Shown here: positions 1 through 11,511 of the stretch, piece by piece
How the letters are laid out: each line of letters begins with the position of its first letter
Numbering within the stretch: the stretch's first letter is position 1
Assembly (NCBI RefSeq): GCF_022605725.1
Contig: NC_065546.1
Location: 41,102,227 to 41,166,226 of the forward strand
Direction: 5' to 3'
DNA: 64,000 bases
Origin: Anthonomus grandis grandis
Taxonomy: Eukaryota > Arthropoda > Insecta > Coleoptera > Curculionidae
Position numbers and translations under genes: made by a program
The notes under the pieces: generated by a model
What the model was told of the DNA's origin: nothing
Databases searched by the model: none
The model's input: only the letters and a program-made list of their open reading frames with translations

Positions 1-1975
1 CTACAAATATAAAGTAAATTGAAAAAGTTCCTATGAATAAATTTCAATTTAAACTTAAAATATTTGTCAAAGGAATTTTTTAAGAAAAAAAAAAGTCTTA
101 TTTGCCTGATGAAAAAATTAATTAGTTAACTTCCAGTGACAAGCAATTCTAATTTCAATAAAATTAGCATTAAATTTATTAATAGGAATGCTTTTAAGGG
201 CTCTATTTTATGAAGGTTGCCTTTTGTTTTAATTAAATTAATTGATAGTCATTAAAATACAATGACTAATTTATTGATATTGGTAAAGTTCTCAATAATA
301 CTTTCGGAAAAAGATTAATTATATAATATATAATTCTGTATCTGGCTTAAAATTATTGTAGGTGTCCCTAAGATCGTTTTGTTAAGTTTGACTTCACAAA
401 ACGGCAAGAACTTTTGATTTATTAGTCTTTTTGGCCCTAAAAATAAGTTTCTGCTAAATTGTAAGTATTGTAGAATTCTTTGTTTTTATACTTAATTTTG
501 AGGAAGTCTTAATTAAGAAAATATAATCAGGCAAAACTGGCTACTATATCAAATGATTTTCAAAATCATTTTTAACCTGCGGGTCTTCATGGGCAAAAAC
601 TGTCAATTTTATCTACTCCTGAATAAACATATGGCAATCACCCGGTATATTTATAAATCATTTTATTAATTAAAATCAACTTATATGAAAAACTGCTTAA
701 ACTTATGCTATAAAATTAGTCATATTTTAAAAGGTCCTATATAAATATATTCAAAAATTACTGTATTTAATTAATTTTAATTTTTTTTTTAATTTAAGTT
801 ATTTAATTATTATTTATTTTCAAATATAAAAAATGCTAAAATAGGTCTGTTATCTTAAATTAATAACACTCGTAGAATTTAAAAACGAAACTTTTTTTTA
901 CAATATATTTTTTTTTGAAAACGTTAAACTACGTATCTAATCAATTTAATCAAAATAGAGTCGATTTAGAAATCTTCAACAATCTACGTTTTCAAATTTT
1001 TGAGTAAGGCGACTTAATGCTGAATAAAAAAAATATAATAAATTCTAAATAATTATTATTTTTTTAATTTTTGTAAATATTCTGTAAAATGCTGAAATAT
1101 GTGTCTAATTAAATTAACAAGAAATCATTTGTGCAAATTAAAAAAAAAATTAAACATTAATTTCGTGACTGTTTGTTTGAAAAAAAACATATATGTAAAT
1201 ATTTTGGAAGAGTAAATCGGCTATGAAGAATCGCTGGATTTTCAAATTCTAAAAACGACCACCAGAGGGCTAACTCCATATTAAATTTTAAAATTGCATA
1301 GTCTTTAATTTTTGCATAATGAACTAAGAATTTTTTAAGTCATGTTAAGAAAGATGGTGGTTGGATTTCAGTTTTTTTGCAATAATCTACTTTGACTTTT
1401 TAGTAATTTGACCGATTTTAACATGATTTGATATAGTTGAAAAAAGGTGAGTCCTTCTCCGCCAAGGGGCTACTTTAAACACCATGACCCAAAACCTTAA
1501 AATAAAAAGAATCAACTAGAATAATATGACTTTTTCTTCACGAAAAAGTAGCCAAATAACAATTTAAGAAGGCAGTGAAAACCGTTTTTTTCAACCGTTC
1601 AAAATCTTGTGTCTAGCCTCAAATATTAAGAAAATGAGAAAAATGAACCTGCGAAGGCTAAGGATCGCACGGTAAATTTCCGAACACTATTAAAATCATA
1701 AAAAATTTATATTATCAAAACAATTATGTTTGCTCCAAAAGGATTAAACTTAGGCCTGTCAATGTATTCTGAACATAAGACACATTCGTCGCAGTAAGGT
1801 CGTACCATACATTTCGAGCGAAGTACCAGTAATTTTTCCATATTTCAATACCGTTAAATTTTCAATATTTACGTTTAATTTTGTCTTGACGTTGACAGTG
1901 TGAATTGGGTTAGGTAGACAGTTGACCGGCCGCTTCCAAGCTCGCGTATTAAGATCTTTATCGAATCCGTTGCTA
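1..1975. other. AT-rich non-coding stretch
   Basis: I see no open frame, RNA gene or terminal repeat that I can support here. The sequence is strongly AT-rich with many homopolymer A and T runs. It probably lies in a long intron of the plus-strand gene whose later exons start at 10621, or upstream of it, but no exon with a convincing splice site was found to show this. Confidence 0.5.
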
Positions 1976-1979
1976 TTGA

Positions 1980-2455
1980 TATCTTTCTTCGTGTTTTGTA
2001 GGGCAGGTAGTAAGCGGGTTATATTAATGAAATTATCGTAAAATTATCCGCGTTACGGTATTTTAGTTACCATTTTTACAAGCTTGGAAGACGGTGGTAT
2101 TTTATGTTTCCGCTGTGAGTTTTCATCTGTGATTAATTATTAGAATATTCATATTGATTCCGCTCCGCATTATGAACTTTTAAAACTGTGGTTTGGACAC
2201 TATCTTTCTTCGTGTTTTGTAGGGCAGGTAGTAAACGGGTGATTAAACCAACGTTTCATTAATTCCGTTCGCGAAAATTTACATTCTTGTTTGCAACCAG
2301 AGGAACATTCACTGCGGATTTATTTTGTATTTAATTGATAATTTTTATTATTGACTTTTTATTTTCTGCTCTGTTCGCGGCCGTACCGTTCCGTTTAATT
2401 GTTTGATTGATAAAAACTACTGCTTGGACATTATCTTTCTTCGTGTTTTGTAGGC
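1980..2455 (+). repeat. Three spaced copies of a TATCTTTCTTCGTGTTTTGT motif
   Basis: Copies start at 1980, 2201 and 2432, a spacing of about 220-231 bases. The first two continue with the same GGGCAGGTAGTAAnCGGGT tail; the third stops soon after GTAGG. The surrounding bases are weakly alike, with GGACA before the second and third copies. This looks like an imperfect tandem repeat inside an LTR or 5' leader, because a primer-binding-like site follows at 2934. The function is unknown. Confidence 0.6.
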
Positions 2456-2727
2456 GTTTATTAATTATTACTTGGCTTCTCAAAATGGTGAGAGACAAGT
2501 AATAACCGAGTCTGTGATGTCATAATTACTATTCGTATAGCAACAGAGCAGAGGTAAATGCTGACCGATTGATTGAGATTGCTTCGCTTGATTGATGTTG
2601 AGTTTCCGGCTTTGCTTAACGAATGTAAAGATTCCTACTATTTTGCGTCATTAATAGAGTGCCGAATTTTCCGGTACATTTTCCTAAATGACTGCCTGTG
2701 CTTAATCATAGAAATTGGTAAAGGGAA

Positions 2728-2951
2728 TTGTTAGATTTTAAGGACACTTTTGTTCATTTAGTTTTAAGCAACCAAACCTGTTACTTATTAGTATTTGTAA
2801 TAATAAAGATTAAGAGCAATAAGATCTCATTATAACCGGACAGTCTACTTTCAATCTTTACCTGGTTTCTCCACTGTCTAAAGGCTTACCCGAGAGGCTC
2901 GAGGGGACTCTAAGCTCCTTTAATTACTTAGAGTGGCGCCCGAGGCATTTT
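2728..2951 (+). mobile_element. Possible LTR 3' end and tRNA-Lys-like primer binding site
   Basis: TGGCGCCCGA at 2934 equals the first ten bases of primer sites that pair with tRNA-Lys(UUU). It follows a stretch starting TGTTAGATTT at about 2728 that contains AATAATAAAG and GC-richer sequence, as an LTR R/U5 region would. After ten bases the match to tRNA-Lys is lost. No gag or pol is readable downstream and the second LTR was not found. It is therefore a remnant at best, with uncertain boundaries. Confidence 0.35.
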
Positions 2952-3260
2952 GTCAACTTTTTCTCCTATAACTGTAAAGAAATAGTGAAGGGGGTTGACG
3001 GATATCCTGCGACGTCAAAGGTTAGACGGTGGACATACGGCAAGTATGTAAGTACCCCCGCTACAAATTTCCGCATCATATTAAGTCACTTTAATATTAT
3101 AAGTATAATCGAGGGTGTATTATAATTAGTTTACTGAATTCTTTTTATGAGATGATCTGTGGCTCTAAGAAGAACCGTTATTTAATAATGAAAGGAAAAA
3201 GAAAATTATCTAATGGCCTCCATTATTTTGGATGCATATCTGCAGACGCTAATGAGTTGA

Positions 3261-3470
3261 AAGAACAGCAGTCTCAATTTCAGGTCTTGGGATGTTCCAG
3301 ATGGGATTCCTAATTCTTGGAATCATATCTTCGCGGTAGGTTGGCCTTGGTGCAAAAACTATATCTTTAATCCTTTCCCAGAGATACAATCAAACTCGGG
3401 AGACCGAGAAATATTCATTGAGTATATGTGCGCAATTATAAACAGAATCATAGTAAAAGGAAACATCTAA
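3261..3470 (+). other. Unrecognised short open frame downstream of the primer-like site
   Basis: A frame of about 70 codons is rich in W, P, N and I (for example the run WDVPDGIPNSWNHIF) and its composition is less AT-biased than its surroundings. It follows a possible acceptor, TCTCAATTTCAG, ending at 3283. I do not recognise the protein. It could be a decayed retroelement leader or gag piece, or chance. Confidence 0.2.
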
Positions 3471-3479
3471 AGATTCTTG

Positions 3480-5400
3480 TGTTAATTATTTGCCTTGGAG
3501 CACAATAGGCTATTATATATAATTAATAAATTTTGATATAATTTTGACATAACTAGATTTTCTGAGATTATGTTTCTTGTAAATTTTAGTATTTAACTCA
3601 GGTTTTCAATTGTTATTCTTCTTATTGAGCTGATTTAATTAAATTAAAATTTTAAGTTGTATTTTGGGTTTCTAGACTTACTTTTTAAACTAGGGGTTAG
3701 AATTCCGAGAATAATGTTAAAATGACAGGTTGCGTTTAATCCCTTTGGAGCAACATGAATGTTCTGATGTTATAAATTTTTTTCATCATTTTTAATAATT
3801 TATATTTTTTAGACTCACCTGTTTAACATTTTATTCATTGTGTCCCTAAGTTTTTAATAGTGTTAGGAAATTTACCTAATCTAATTTTTCCAATATTTGG
3901 GAACGAGATTTAAAAAAAAAATTCACTGGCTTCTTTAAATGTTTTGGATGTTTTAAGTTGCCAAATCTTTCTGTCGAAGATATATTTATGCCAGCAGTTT
4001 CTCTGACGAAGATCTTCCATAATCCAAATACAAATTAAATGTTTTAAAATTTGATTTTTTGTTAATTACACGTGGTACATGTTCTTGTAAATTTAAAATC
4101 AACCCTCTTTCTTCTTATTTAACAAAAAAAATTGCGGATTTGTTTCAATATGTAATGAGCCATTTGATTTAGAGACACGCGGAAAGATTGATGTTTTTTA
4201 AAGCGTATAGTGCGGTTAGAGATGTTCAGCATTTTAAATTAGTAGAGACAGACTAGCGATCTATTGAACCGGGCGATATTGTTGAAATTTTTATTGTCTT
4301 TGTTTGGCTGCTTTTTTATAAAGAAAAAGCCATATAATTTCTTTTGATTTTTTATTTACTTATTTTAGACGATTATTATTGCCCAAGGCATTTCCTTTTC
4401 AACAAAACCAAATTTGTTAAAATCGGTCAAACAGTTAAGAAGTTAAAGCAAGTTAATGCTAAAACAATTTGATTGAAACACAATTGAAGTCGTCTAAATG
4501 CTCAAGTTACTACTGCTGCGGAAAATATAATAATAAGCGTCTCTAAGAACAATGATGCTGTTATTAATTAGGTTTCCATAAGGCAAAGTGAAAGAACGAA
4601 TTTTACAAAGCTTCACAATTTTCCTTTTACTACCAAGAAAATTGTTTTCGATGCAATTTTAAAACTAGAGAAATCATTTTGCTTAGTTCTCTATCACAGA
4701 TTGGACATAACCAGATGCGAAAGAGCGACTATTTTGCAACTCAAGTTGCTTCGACCTTAGTTTTCCTGCTTTGTGCTGTTTGTAGCAATGCATTTAGCCA
4801 TTCAAGTTGTCTTGCAAAAAATTGCGATGACCAATTTCAAAAATATTCGTATATGTATGTAGGTTCAATGAATAATAAAATGATGAAAATGGAAATAGTG
4901 AAAACTTCAATCATATTACAAGGAAGGATGAAAAATATTAAATTTTTTCAAAGTACAATTATTAAGGTACAGTTTTTAAATATAAAGCAAAATGTTATAA
5001 TAAATTAAAAAAAGGATTTAATGCCACCATTTTGTAAGTGCAACTTTTTAAATAGTTTTTTTTAATTTTCATTCTCTGCGTTCGTATTTTCAATGAATCA
5101 TTTCTATTTTATAACTAAATATATTCAATTTGCTTTTAAATGTACCTGAATATTTTCATTTGTTGGGTTTATTTAATAGTGCAAGAAATAGGCCAATTTT
5201 AGCCATAAATTCTTTGAATTACTTAAGTACCTAATGAACAAGTTCTTTTTAACCCTTATAAGTAGATATTGTCTAGGTAGGTAAATATGGAGGTATAAGT
5301 ATTATAGGTACCTAAATTGTGCAATTAAATGCAAACAGGTAGTTATATTTTATGGTATATAATGTAGATATATCCTAAAAACTTAATTTATTTTTCAGTA
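3480..5400. other. No supported gene
   Basis: This stretch is AT-rich. An open frame at 4679-5008 lacks an ATG at its start and its tail is low complexity, so I do not call it a gene. A pyrimidine-rich TTTATTTTTCAG just before 5400 may be the acceptor for the transposase exon that follows. Confidence 0.4.
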
Positions 5401-5422
5401 TTGTTGCGCATTTGTTGTAAGA

Positions 5423-6821
5423 ATGTCAAAGTTTAGCCCCGTAGTGTGTAAAGGTGTTTTAGATTTTAAAGCAAGGACTATAATACTAAACGTACATGAT
5501 GCACTTGTGCATCAAATGCCTCTAAGTACTGTTAGAAATCTAGTTTCTACATGTGCCAATATGACAGGCATAACTAAAGCAACAATTTACAGACTTCTTA
5601 GTGACAGAAAAAGTGAAAACCGTGAGAACTTGCCTAAGAAGAGTGTAAAGAAAACTGCCGGTAGGAAGCCGATAGCAGTTGATGAGACAGCAAAGCATAT
5701 CATCAGGAGGACAGTACATTCATTTTATTTTAAGAATGAAATCCCAACTATCGACAAAATTTTGACACTTATAAAAGAAGACGAAAATGTACCAGAAATG
5801 GGAAGAAAAAAATTATGGAAACACGAATTACATTTTTCTTGGCAAAAGCAAAACAGAAAATCTATTTTAATAGATAAAGAAGAAATAGTCTGTTGGAGAA
5901 GAAAGTATTTAAGGCAAATTAAGGAGTATCGAAAGGAAGGAAGAAACATTTATTATTGGGATGAAACCTGGCTTAACGAAGGACACACTGTGAGCAAGTG
6001 CTGGCAGGATAAAAATGTTGGAAGCTCCCGTCAGGTTTTTTTAGAAGGTTTATCGACTGGCTTGAAGTCTCCTTCTGGTAAGGGCCACAGATTAATAATT
6101 ACACATATTATATATAGAGCTATAAAGGATTTTTAAATGGCGGTCTGTTTGAATTCGAATCGAAGTCAACTAAGGATTACCACGAAGAAATGAACGCTGA
6201 TGTTTTTGAAGATTATTTTTCCGAAATGATCAAGTAAATTCCCGAAAATTCAATTATTGTTATGGACAATGCCAGCTACCATTCAAGATTAATAGAAAAA
6301 TTACCATCATCCTGCTGGCGAAAAGGGGAAATAAAAAACTGGCTTACCGAAAAAGAAATACCTTTTGTAGATGACGCGGTAAAAGCAGAGCTTTTGACAA
6401 TAGTAATAGTTATAATAGTTACAGAAAATAAATCAAAATATAAAAGACACGTTGTTGACGAAATGGCAAAACAACATAATATAACTGTACTTCATTTGCC
6501 ACCTTACCATTGTGAATTAAATCCTATAGAGTTAATTTGGGCTCAAGTAAAAGGATTTGTGGCTGGAAATAATAAAACCTTTAAATTGAAAGATGTGAGA
6601 GAGAAGAGTGTGAAGATGTGTGAAGAGAACTTCTGAAAGCAGCAGTGGATAACGTTACCCAAGAAAACTGGAGCAATGCTGTGAATCATGCTATAAAAGA
6701 AGAAGAAAAGATGTGGACCCTCGATAATCTTCTAGAAGAAACTGTCGAACCCTTAGTTATAACAGTGAGAATGTCTGATTCGGATGAAAGCGATGAGAGT
6801 AATGAAATGTGTGATTTATAA
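5423..6821 (+). pseudogene. IS630/Tc1/mariner-superfamily transposase, long D-E spacing, frameshifted
   Basis: This is a cut-and-paste transposase. The first 60-80 residues form a helix-rich DNA-binding part ending KATIYRLLSD, followed by a basic linker with GRKP. The catalytic core shows YYWDETWLNEG (first Asp) and VMDNASYHS (second Asp). The third position is PYHCELNPIELIW. The gap from the second Asp to the Glu of NPIE is about 87 residues, against 34 in Tc1. The frame breaks near 6110-6140, and again after 6630 before an acidic DSDESDESNE tail that ends at the TAA at 6819. A TAA replaces a codon near 6236. A TTTTTCAG acceptor just upstream suggests an earlier 5' exon. Terminal repeats were not found. 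The same family recurs at 59314. Confidence 0.8.
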
Positions 6822-6829
6822 ATTGATTT

Positions 6830-7890
6830 TTTTTTGTATATTTCGTAAATATTTTTATTGTAATATATGTAAATATGGTTAATAAATTAAAAGATCCTTA
6901 TATTTATGTACCTTTCTTATAATTGACAAGATATGTTTGGAGAGTTGCATTTTTTATTGGTTGGTATTAAAAAAATGAAATTTTACAACAATTTTTTAAA
7001 CATTTAGAAAACAATCAAATTGCGGTAGTAATCAAATTTTTATATTTAATTTTATTTGCCATAGTTTTATAATGACGCTTTTCCGCTTTTAAGAAATGTT
7101 TCTTGTTAATTTAATAAATATAGGTTATACCTACCAACCATACTTTTTCTAAAAATCTTTATCTAATAGATAATAGATGAAATCCAACATTATTTATAAA
7201 TTTTTCATAACACATAATTATTTAACTTAAAAATTAAAATCAATATCCACAGTCGGGACGACACTGGCAACCCGTTTGTCATAAAAATGAACTCGAAACC
7301 ATTGTTCCGAATTTTACGACCTATTGTATTTGAGACCATACAGGACTTGTCCACTTAAAATTGGTAAAAACAGCCTGGTTTATCATTTTGTTACATGTAG
7401 AAAAATGGAAGACTCACCCTATATTTATGCCACTTCTGCATAAATAATGAGGCACTGTGCTCTCACCCAAAAGGAAATAGAGTATAGTCATATTGGCTAA
7501 TTTATATTATTTAATGTTTCCTTAATTTATCAATTATTGTTTAGTGATTAAAGTTCTTGTTGTATCTCTACTGAAATAATAATTTACTTAATCTTTTTTA
7601 ATTTCACTATTCTGACTTTCACAGTATTATATGTAATTAACCGCACTGAAAGGTATTTTTTTTTTTTTTGATTTAGTACATATATGTTGTACAGTGTACC
7701 GTGCGGTAGGTTGCTGACTTTGGCTAAAGGATAGTTACATACTAGCGGATTATTGATTTCTTTTTAGATTTTATAACTTTAGTACATAGAGTTTTGATTT
7801 CAGGAGTTTTTTTTACAAGAAACTGTCTTGTAATTTTTTTAAACCTAAAATTTTTTATTTATGTACTGTGAAGTGTGTAGATGGCTTCTA
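6830..7890. other. Non-coding; possible mariner-type end near 7425
   Basis: No gene is visible. Around 7415-7430 the sequence GACTCACCCTATA resembles the CACCCTGTA right ends of the mariners elsewhere in this window, so a degraded MITE or mariner terminus may lie at about 7245-7430. The matching left end was not found. Confidence 0.3.
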
Positions 7891-7895
7891 AAGGC

Positions 7896-7922
7896 CTGAT
7901 GATGCTCTAACTAGAGCAAAAC
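7896..7922 (+). ncRNA. Degenerate hammerhead-ribozyme-like core
   Basis: CTGATGA at 7896-7902 is followed by a perfect 6 bp stem, TGCTCT / AGAGCA, with loop AACT. AAAC follows, where the hammerhead core needs GAAA(C). The core guanine is thus missing, so self-cleavage is unlikely. Stems I and III were not established. Such motifs are known from Penelope-like elements and retrozymes. The LINE remnant 80 bases downstream is on the opposite strand. Confidence 0.3.
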
Positions 7923-8000
7923 CCGTGTAGCCCGTTTAATTACATGTTGTGAGACCGTGACTTTGTGTTTTTCCTTGTTTTTCGTCAATTTTAATAAAAA

Positions 8001-8216
8001 TTATGACAGCAGCATATAGACTATTCTTTCAAGAACCTTGGAGATTACAGGAAAAAAACTTATCGGACGCAAATCTTGAACACTTTCAGGATTCGAGAAT
8101 TTGGGAGTCAGATATACCACCGACTCACGCCAGGCCCTGGGAATATATCCTACCTCTAAACAGTTATTGGTAAAAGCAAAATTTTTGTTAGTGATCATCT
8201 TAAAGTGACATAACAT
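8001..8216 (-). pseudogene. LINE reverse transcriptase fragment
   Basis: The minus-strand reading contains PRAWRESVVYLTPKFSNPESV and DLRPISFFPVISKVLERI. This is the conserved N-terminal block of non-LTR retrotransposon reverse transcriptases (consensus form: W...VV.IPK.G....D.RPISLLPVLSKV.E). Only about 70 residues survive. The catalytic FADD box and everything beyond are absent. It is probably a dead, truncated copy of a Jockey/CR1-like element. Confidence 0.75.
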
Positions 8217-8219
8217 TAG

Positions 8220-10620
8220 GAAATTTTAATAGTGGTAATATTAATGACACTTTTATCTAAATTCAGGTTACTTTTGAAAAATTAAATAAGGAAATATATT
8301 GCGCACTGCATAATCATTTGGCCTCCTAATGAATAATGTCAATCATGTAAAATATAAAAATTATAAATCTTTGGAATATTAAATCTTTGTACAAATTTTC
8401 AAAAACCTATGTTTTGTAGTTGTTATACTTAACAGTTTTTCAACTTTCCTTTTAAAATAAAATAAAATTATTGAAATTCAGAAAAAATTTACTGAAGAAA
8501 TCAAAATCAGATAATTAGCTAAAAAAATTGATTTATCTTAAGCTCCATAGTACTAATGTTGTTTGCTTTAAAAAAAAACTTTTTTAAATAAAATTCTAAT
8601 TAAAGAAAAATCTTTGAGTGGTAAGTTATAAAACTTAAATTAACTTTGTACACCCGAAGCTTCGAGTTCAAATGTTTGAATTATATTTTTTTACAACGAA
8701 AATGTCGTTAAGAAAAGTTTATAATAGAGGCATTAATCAAAATTAAGCTGGCAATAACCTGCCCAAAAATATATAAAAGTTTAATTTAAAAAGGTATATT
8801 TTGCCAGTAAAGCGAAACGATCATCAATTTTTATTAACCGAGTCATTAGAGCGATATAATCTCGTTGTTATTACCTTAGAAATTTTTAAAAGTATTTTTA
8901 CATGGTTTTAGTGTGAAAGCTTTATTGCTTTAATTTAACCCGTTCGCTTAAACATTTTAAGGTAAAAATAGTAATGAATATTAATAGATTTTTGATTTTG
9001 TGTTGTAAATTATATTTATTTTAATAATTTACTACAATTAGTTTTCTCAAAAAATAATTAAGTTTTTCTACCTTTACAACAATCACATTTATTTAAAAGC
9101 TCTTTAACACTAAATTGAATATTGCGTTACACGAACGCTCTGTATATTATAGACAAACTTTTCCAGATTACATAAGCATACATTCGATTTTTCTTGTTCT
9201 TTGCTTTAAAACCAACAATTATTTTCGTTGGGCGCCAAAAAAGAAAATGCATCACTGCCACTATAAGCTTTTGTTAATTTACTTTTACACCAACCAAACG
9301 GAGTAATCCTCCGTAGAAAATGGTCGGACGACAAAGGATAAAAAAAGGACTTAAGAGTAACGAACCGACCAAAAATGGGCGATCTCAGTTAAATGCATGA
9401 CTTAAGGTGAAAGTGGGATAAGAAAGGATCGTTTAAATCGGCTAACGAATTAATTGTGACTCGAGTCGTTCTTTAAGTGAGATAAGCAATAGCACTTTTT
9501 AAAATAAATGATGCTTTTTTTGCACACAAAAAAGTGCCTTTTTTTAAATTGGAAATGGTAAATGTTTTTAACAAAAAATCAATAAAAAAACTTCAATAAT
9601 GCTACGTAACAGCGATATCGCAGTTCCTTTAATTACGCATGACTGAAACGGGATTAGTCATCATTTACAATCTCACTAATGTGTAGTGGATACTATTAAA
9701 TCGGAAATAGTTTTTTATGTAACATGGCACCTTTTATCCATTTAGCATATTTGTTCGCTTTTCAATGAAGAGAAAAACTTTAATTAAAAATAAGGATTTT
9801 GTTCCTATTATGATAATTTAAATTATAATATTATTGAGTCCAAAGAGCTAGTAAATAAAATTTCTAGTTAATAAATTATTTATTTTCGCAGGGATTATAA
9901 ATATTTTGTGACCGAAAACGTTTAATCGTTTATTATACTGGAACAAGAACTATTTGCCTCATAACTGATTTTAATAGGATTAAATCCGAAAGCAGTGAAA
10001 GTCTATTTACACTACCTTATTACATGTAAACTTTAATTTCTTATTTTGGTTGAATTTACATTTTTTAAGTCCTGTAGCAATTTAAATGGATCATTAACTT
10101 ATTAGCAGGAAGTAATATTCCTAGATCAGTTTTTAACTGATAAATTATTTATCTGCGTTATTTTAAATATTTAATCACTTAATATCAGAAAAAATGATCT
10201 TTATTATAATGGAACAAAAATTATTTATCCCATTAATGATATTTAAAAGAGTCAATCCAAAAGTACGTATTTTTCTTAGTTACCCCACAGAATCCCTTAT
10301 CAGATTAAAACCTAAATTTTATACACATTGGCTTAAAATTCATAAATGTATGTAGGTATAAATTATTTTACTATGTATGTACAAAATTATATTGTTAAGG
10401 GTAACGAATAATATTCGTAGTGTCCTTTTTTTCATTCAAATAACATAGTGTTTTTCACTATCTCTGTACCTCTGTTTGTACTTTTTTTTTACTTTTTGAG
10501 TGACTAATAAACATTGGTATTATTATTATTATTATCTAATATATTATTTGGCATATTAATTTAAATTAAAACTTAATTTTCATGCTCTTATTACATAATA
10601 TCATTATTTATTTGTTGCAG
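8220..10620. other. AT-rich intronic sequence upstream of host exon
   Basis: I see no coding region with supporting motifs. The last bases, TTATTTGTTGCAG, form a good 3' splice site, so at least the right part is the intron of host gene 1. A short ATT triplet run lies near 10520. Confidence 0.5.
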
Positions 10621-10928
10621 GAATTTAAACGTAGCAGAGAACAATTAGACAAGGACCTTGAAGATGATAAACGGTCATCAAAGACCAACAGTGGCCCACA
10701 TAGAACCCCTTCGGTAGAATCGACCAGGTTTGGACCTACAGAATCCGGAACTGCTCCCTGTTACGTTCCAGGTGAAGAGATTCTTCCTATATTAATAAAG
10801 AATTCACACCCGGCGCCGTCCAACGGGAGCATGTATAATCAAAACATTTATACCGTAGATAAGGAGGATATACCAAAGATGTGCGATAGCGCGTGTCAAA
10901 CTAGGGAAAGTTTGTTCACGTCCCAAGA
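10621..10928 (+). CDS. Host gene 1, third-last coding exon (unidentified protein)
   Basis: The exon is bounded by TTTGTTGCAG before 10621 and GTAAGT after 10928. It enters in phase 0, runs 102 full codons and leaves in phase 2. The reading is hydrophilic, rich in S, T, P, D and K, with no membrane segment: it begins EFKRSREQLDKDLEDDKR and later has CDSACQTRESLF. It resembles a low-complexity cytoplasmic tail of a receptor or scaffold. The G+C content is much higher than the flanks. The phase fits exactly with the exons at 18744 and 19444, which is the strongest evidence that this is real coding. I do not recognise the gene; its 5' part lies outside the window or was not found. Confidence 0.8.
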
Positions 10929-11511
10929 GTAAGTTTGTTTATGTATTTAGTGTAGTTTTAGTTTTTTATAGGTAAGGAAAATACAAGTATTATGAATTAA
11001 AAAATAGGGCTTTTGCAATATAAACTCAATATTAAATCATTTTTAAAAGGCTTAATAATTAAGTTAGTTTTTTTATTAAATACGTGACTATTTTGAAGTT
11101 TTTTATTGAATATCGAAAATAGAGATTTAAAAATAGTAGCTATTTAAAATATATAAAGCTCTTAAGCAACCAAGTGGTTAAATGTATTTACAAAATTGTA
11201 TTATCAAGAGCAGATTCCACGCTACCATCTATTATTGACATACACGTAACTCTAATAAGCCCGGTCATCCCTAAACACAGGACTCCTAAGTTTCCGTTCG
11301 ATATATTTTATTTATTTACTACTTTATTTTTATTTATAGGAGGATATCCAGCACTAAATAAGTATAGTCCTGTGTATCTATTAATTATTTGTTTTAAAGT
11401 TTTATTTTACTTCATCTTTATTTCAACTTCATCTGCATTTTTATATTTTAAGTCTCATTTATTTTATCAACATATTTTTAGTAAGATAGTTAGATGAAAT
11501 AAAACTATATA

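Noticed and set aside
4679..5008. Open frame of 109 codons, possible secreted protein
   Set aside because: It begins with TTG rather than ATG, has no splice or promoter support, and its C-terminal part is low-complexity K/I/N typical of AT-rich non-coding DNA.
9115..9306. Small open frame upstream of the host exon
   Set aside because: No ATG at its start, no motif, no splice sites, AT-biased codons.
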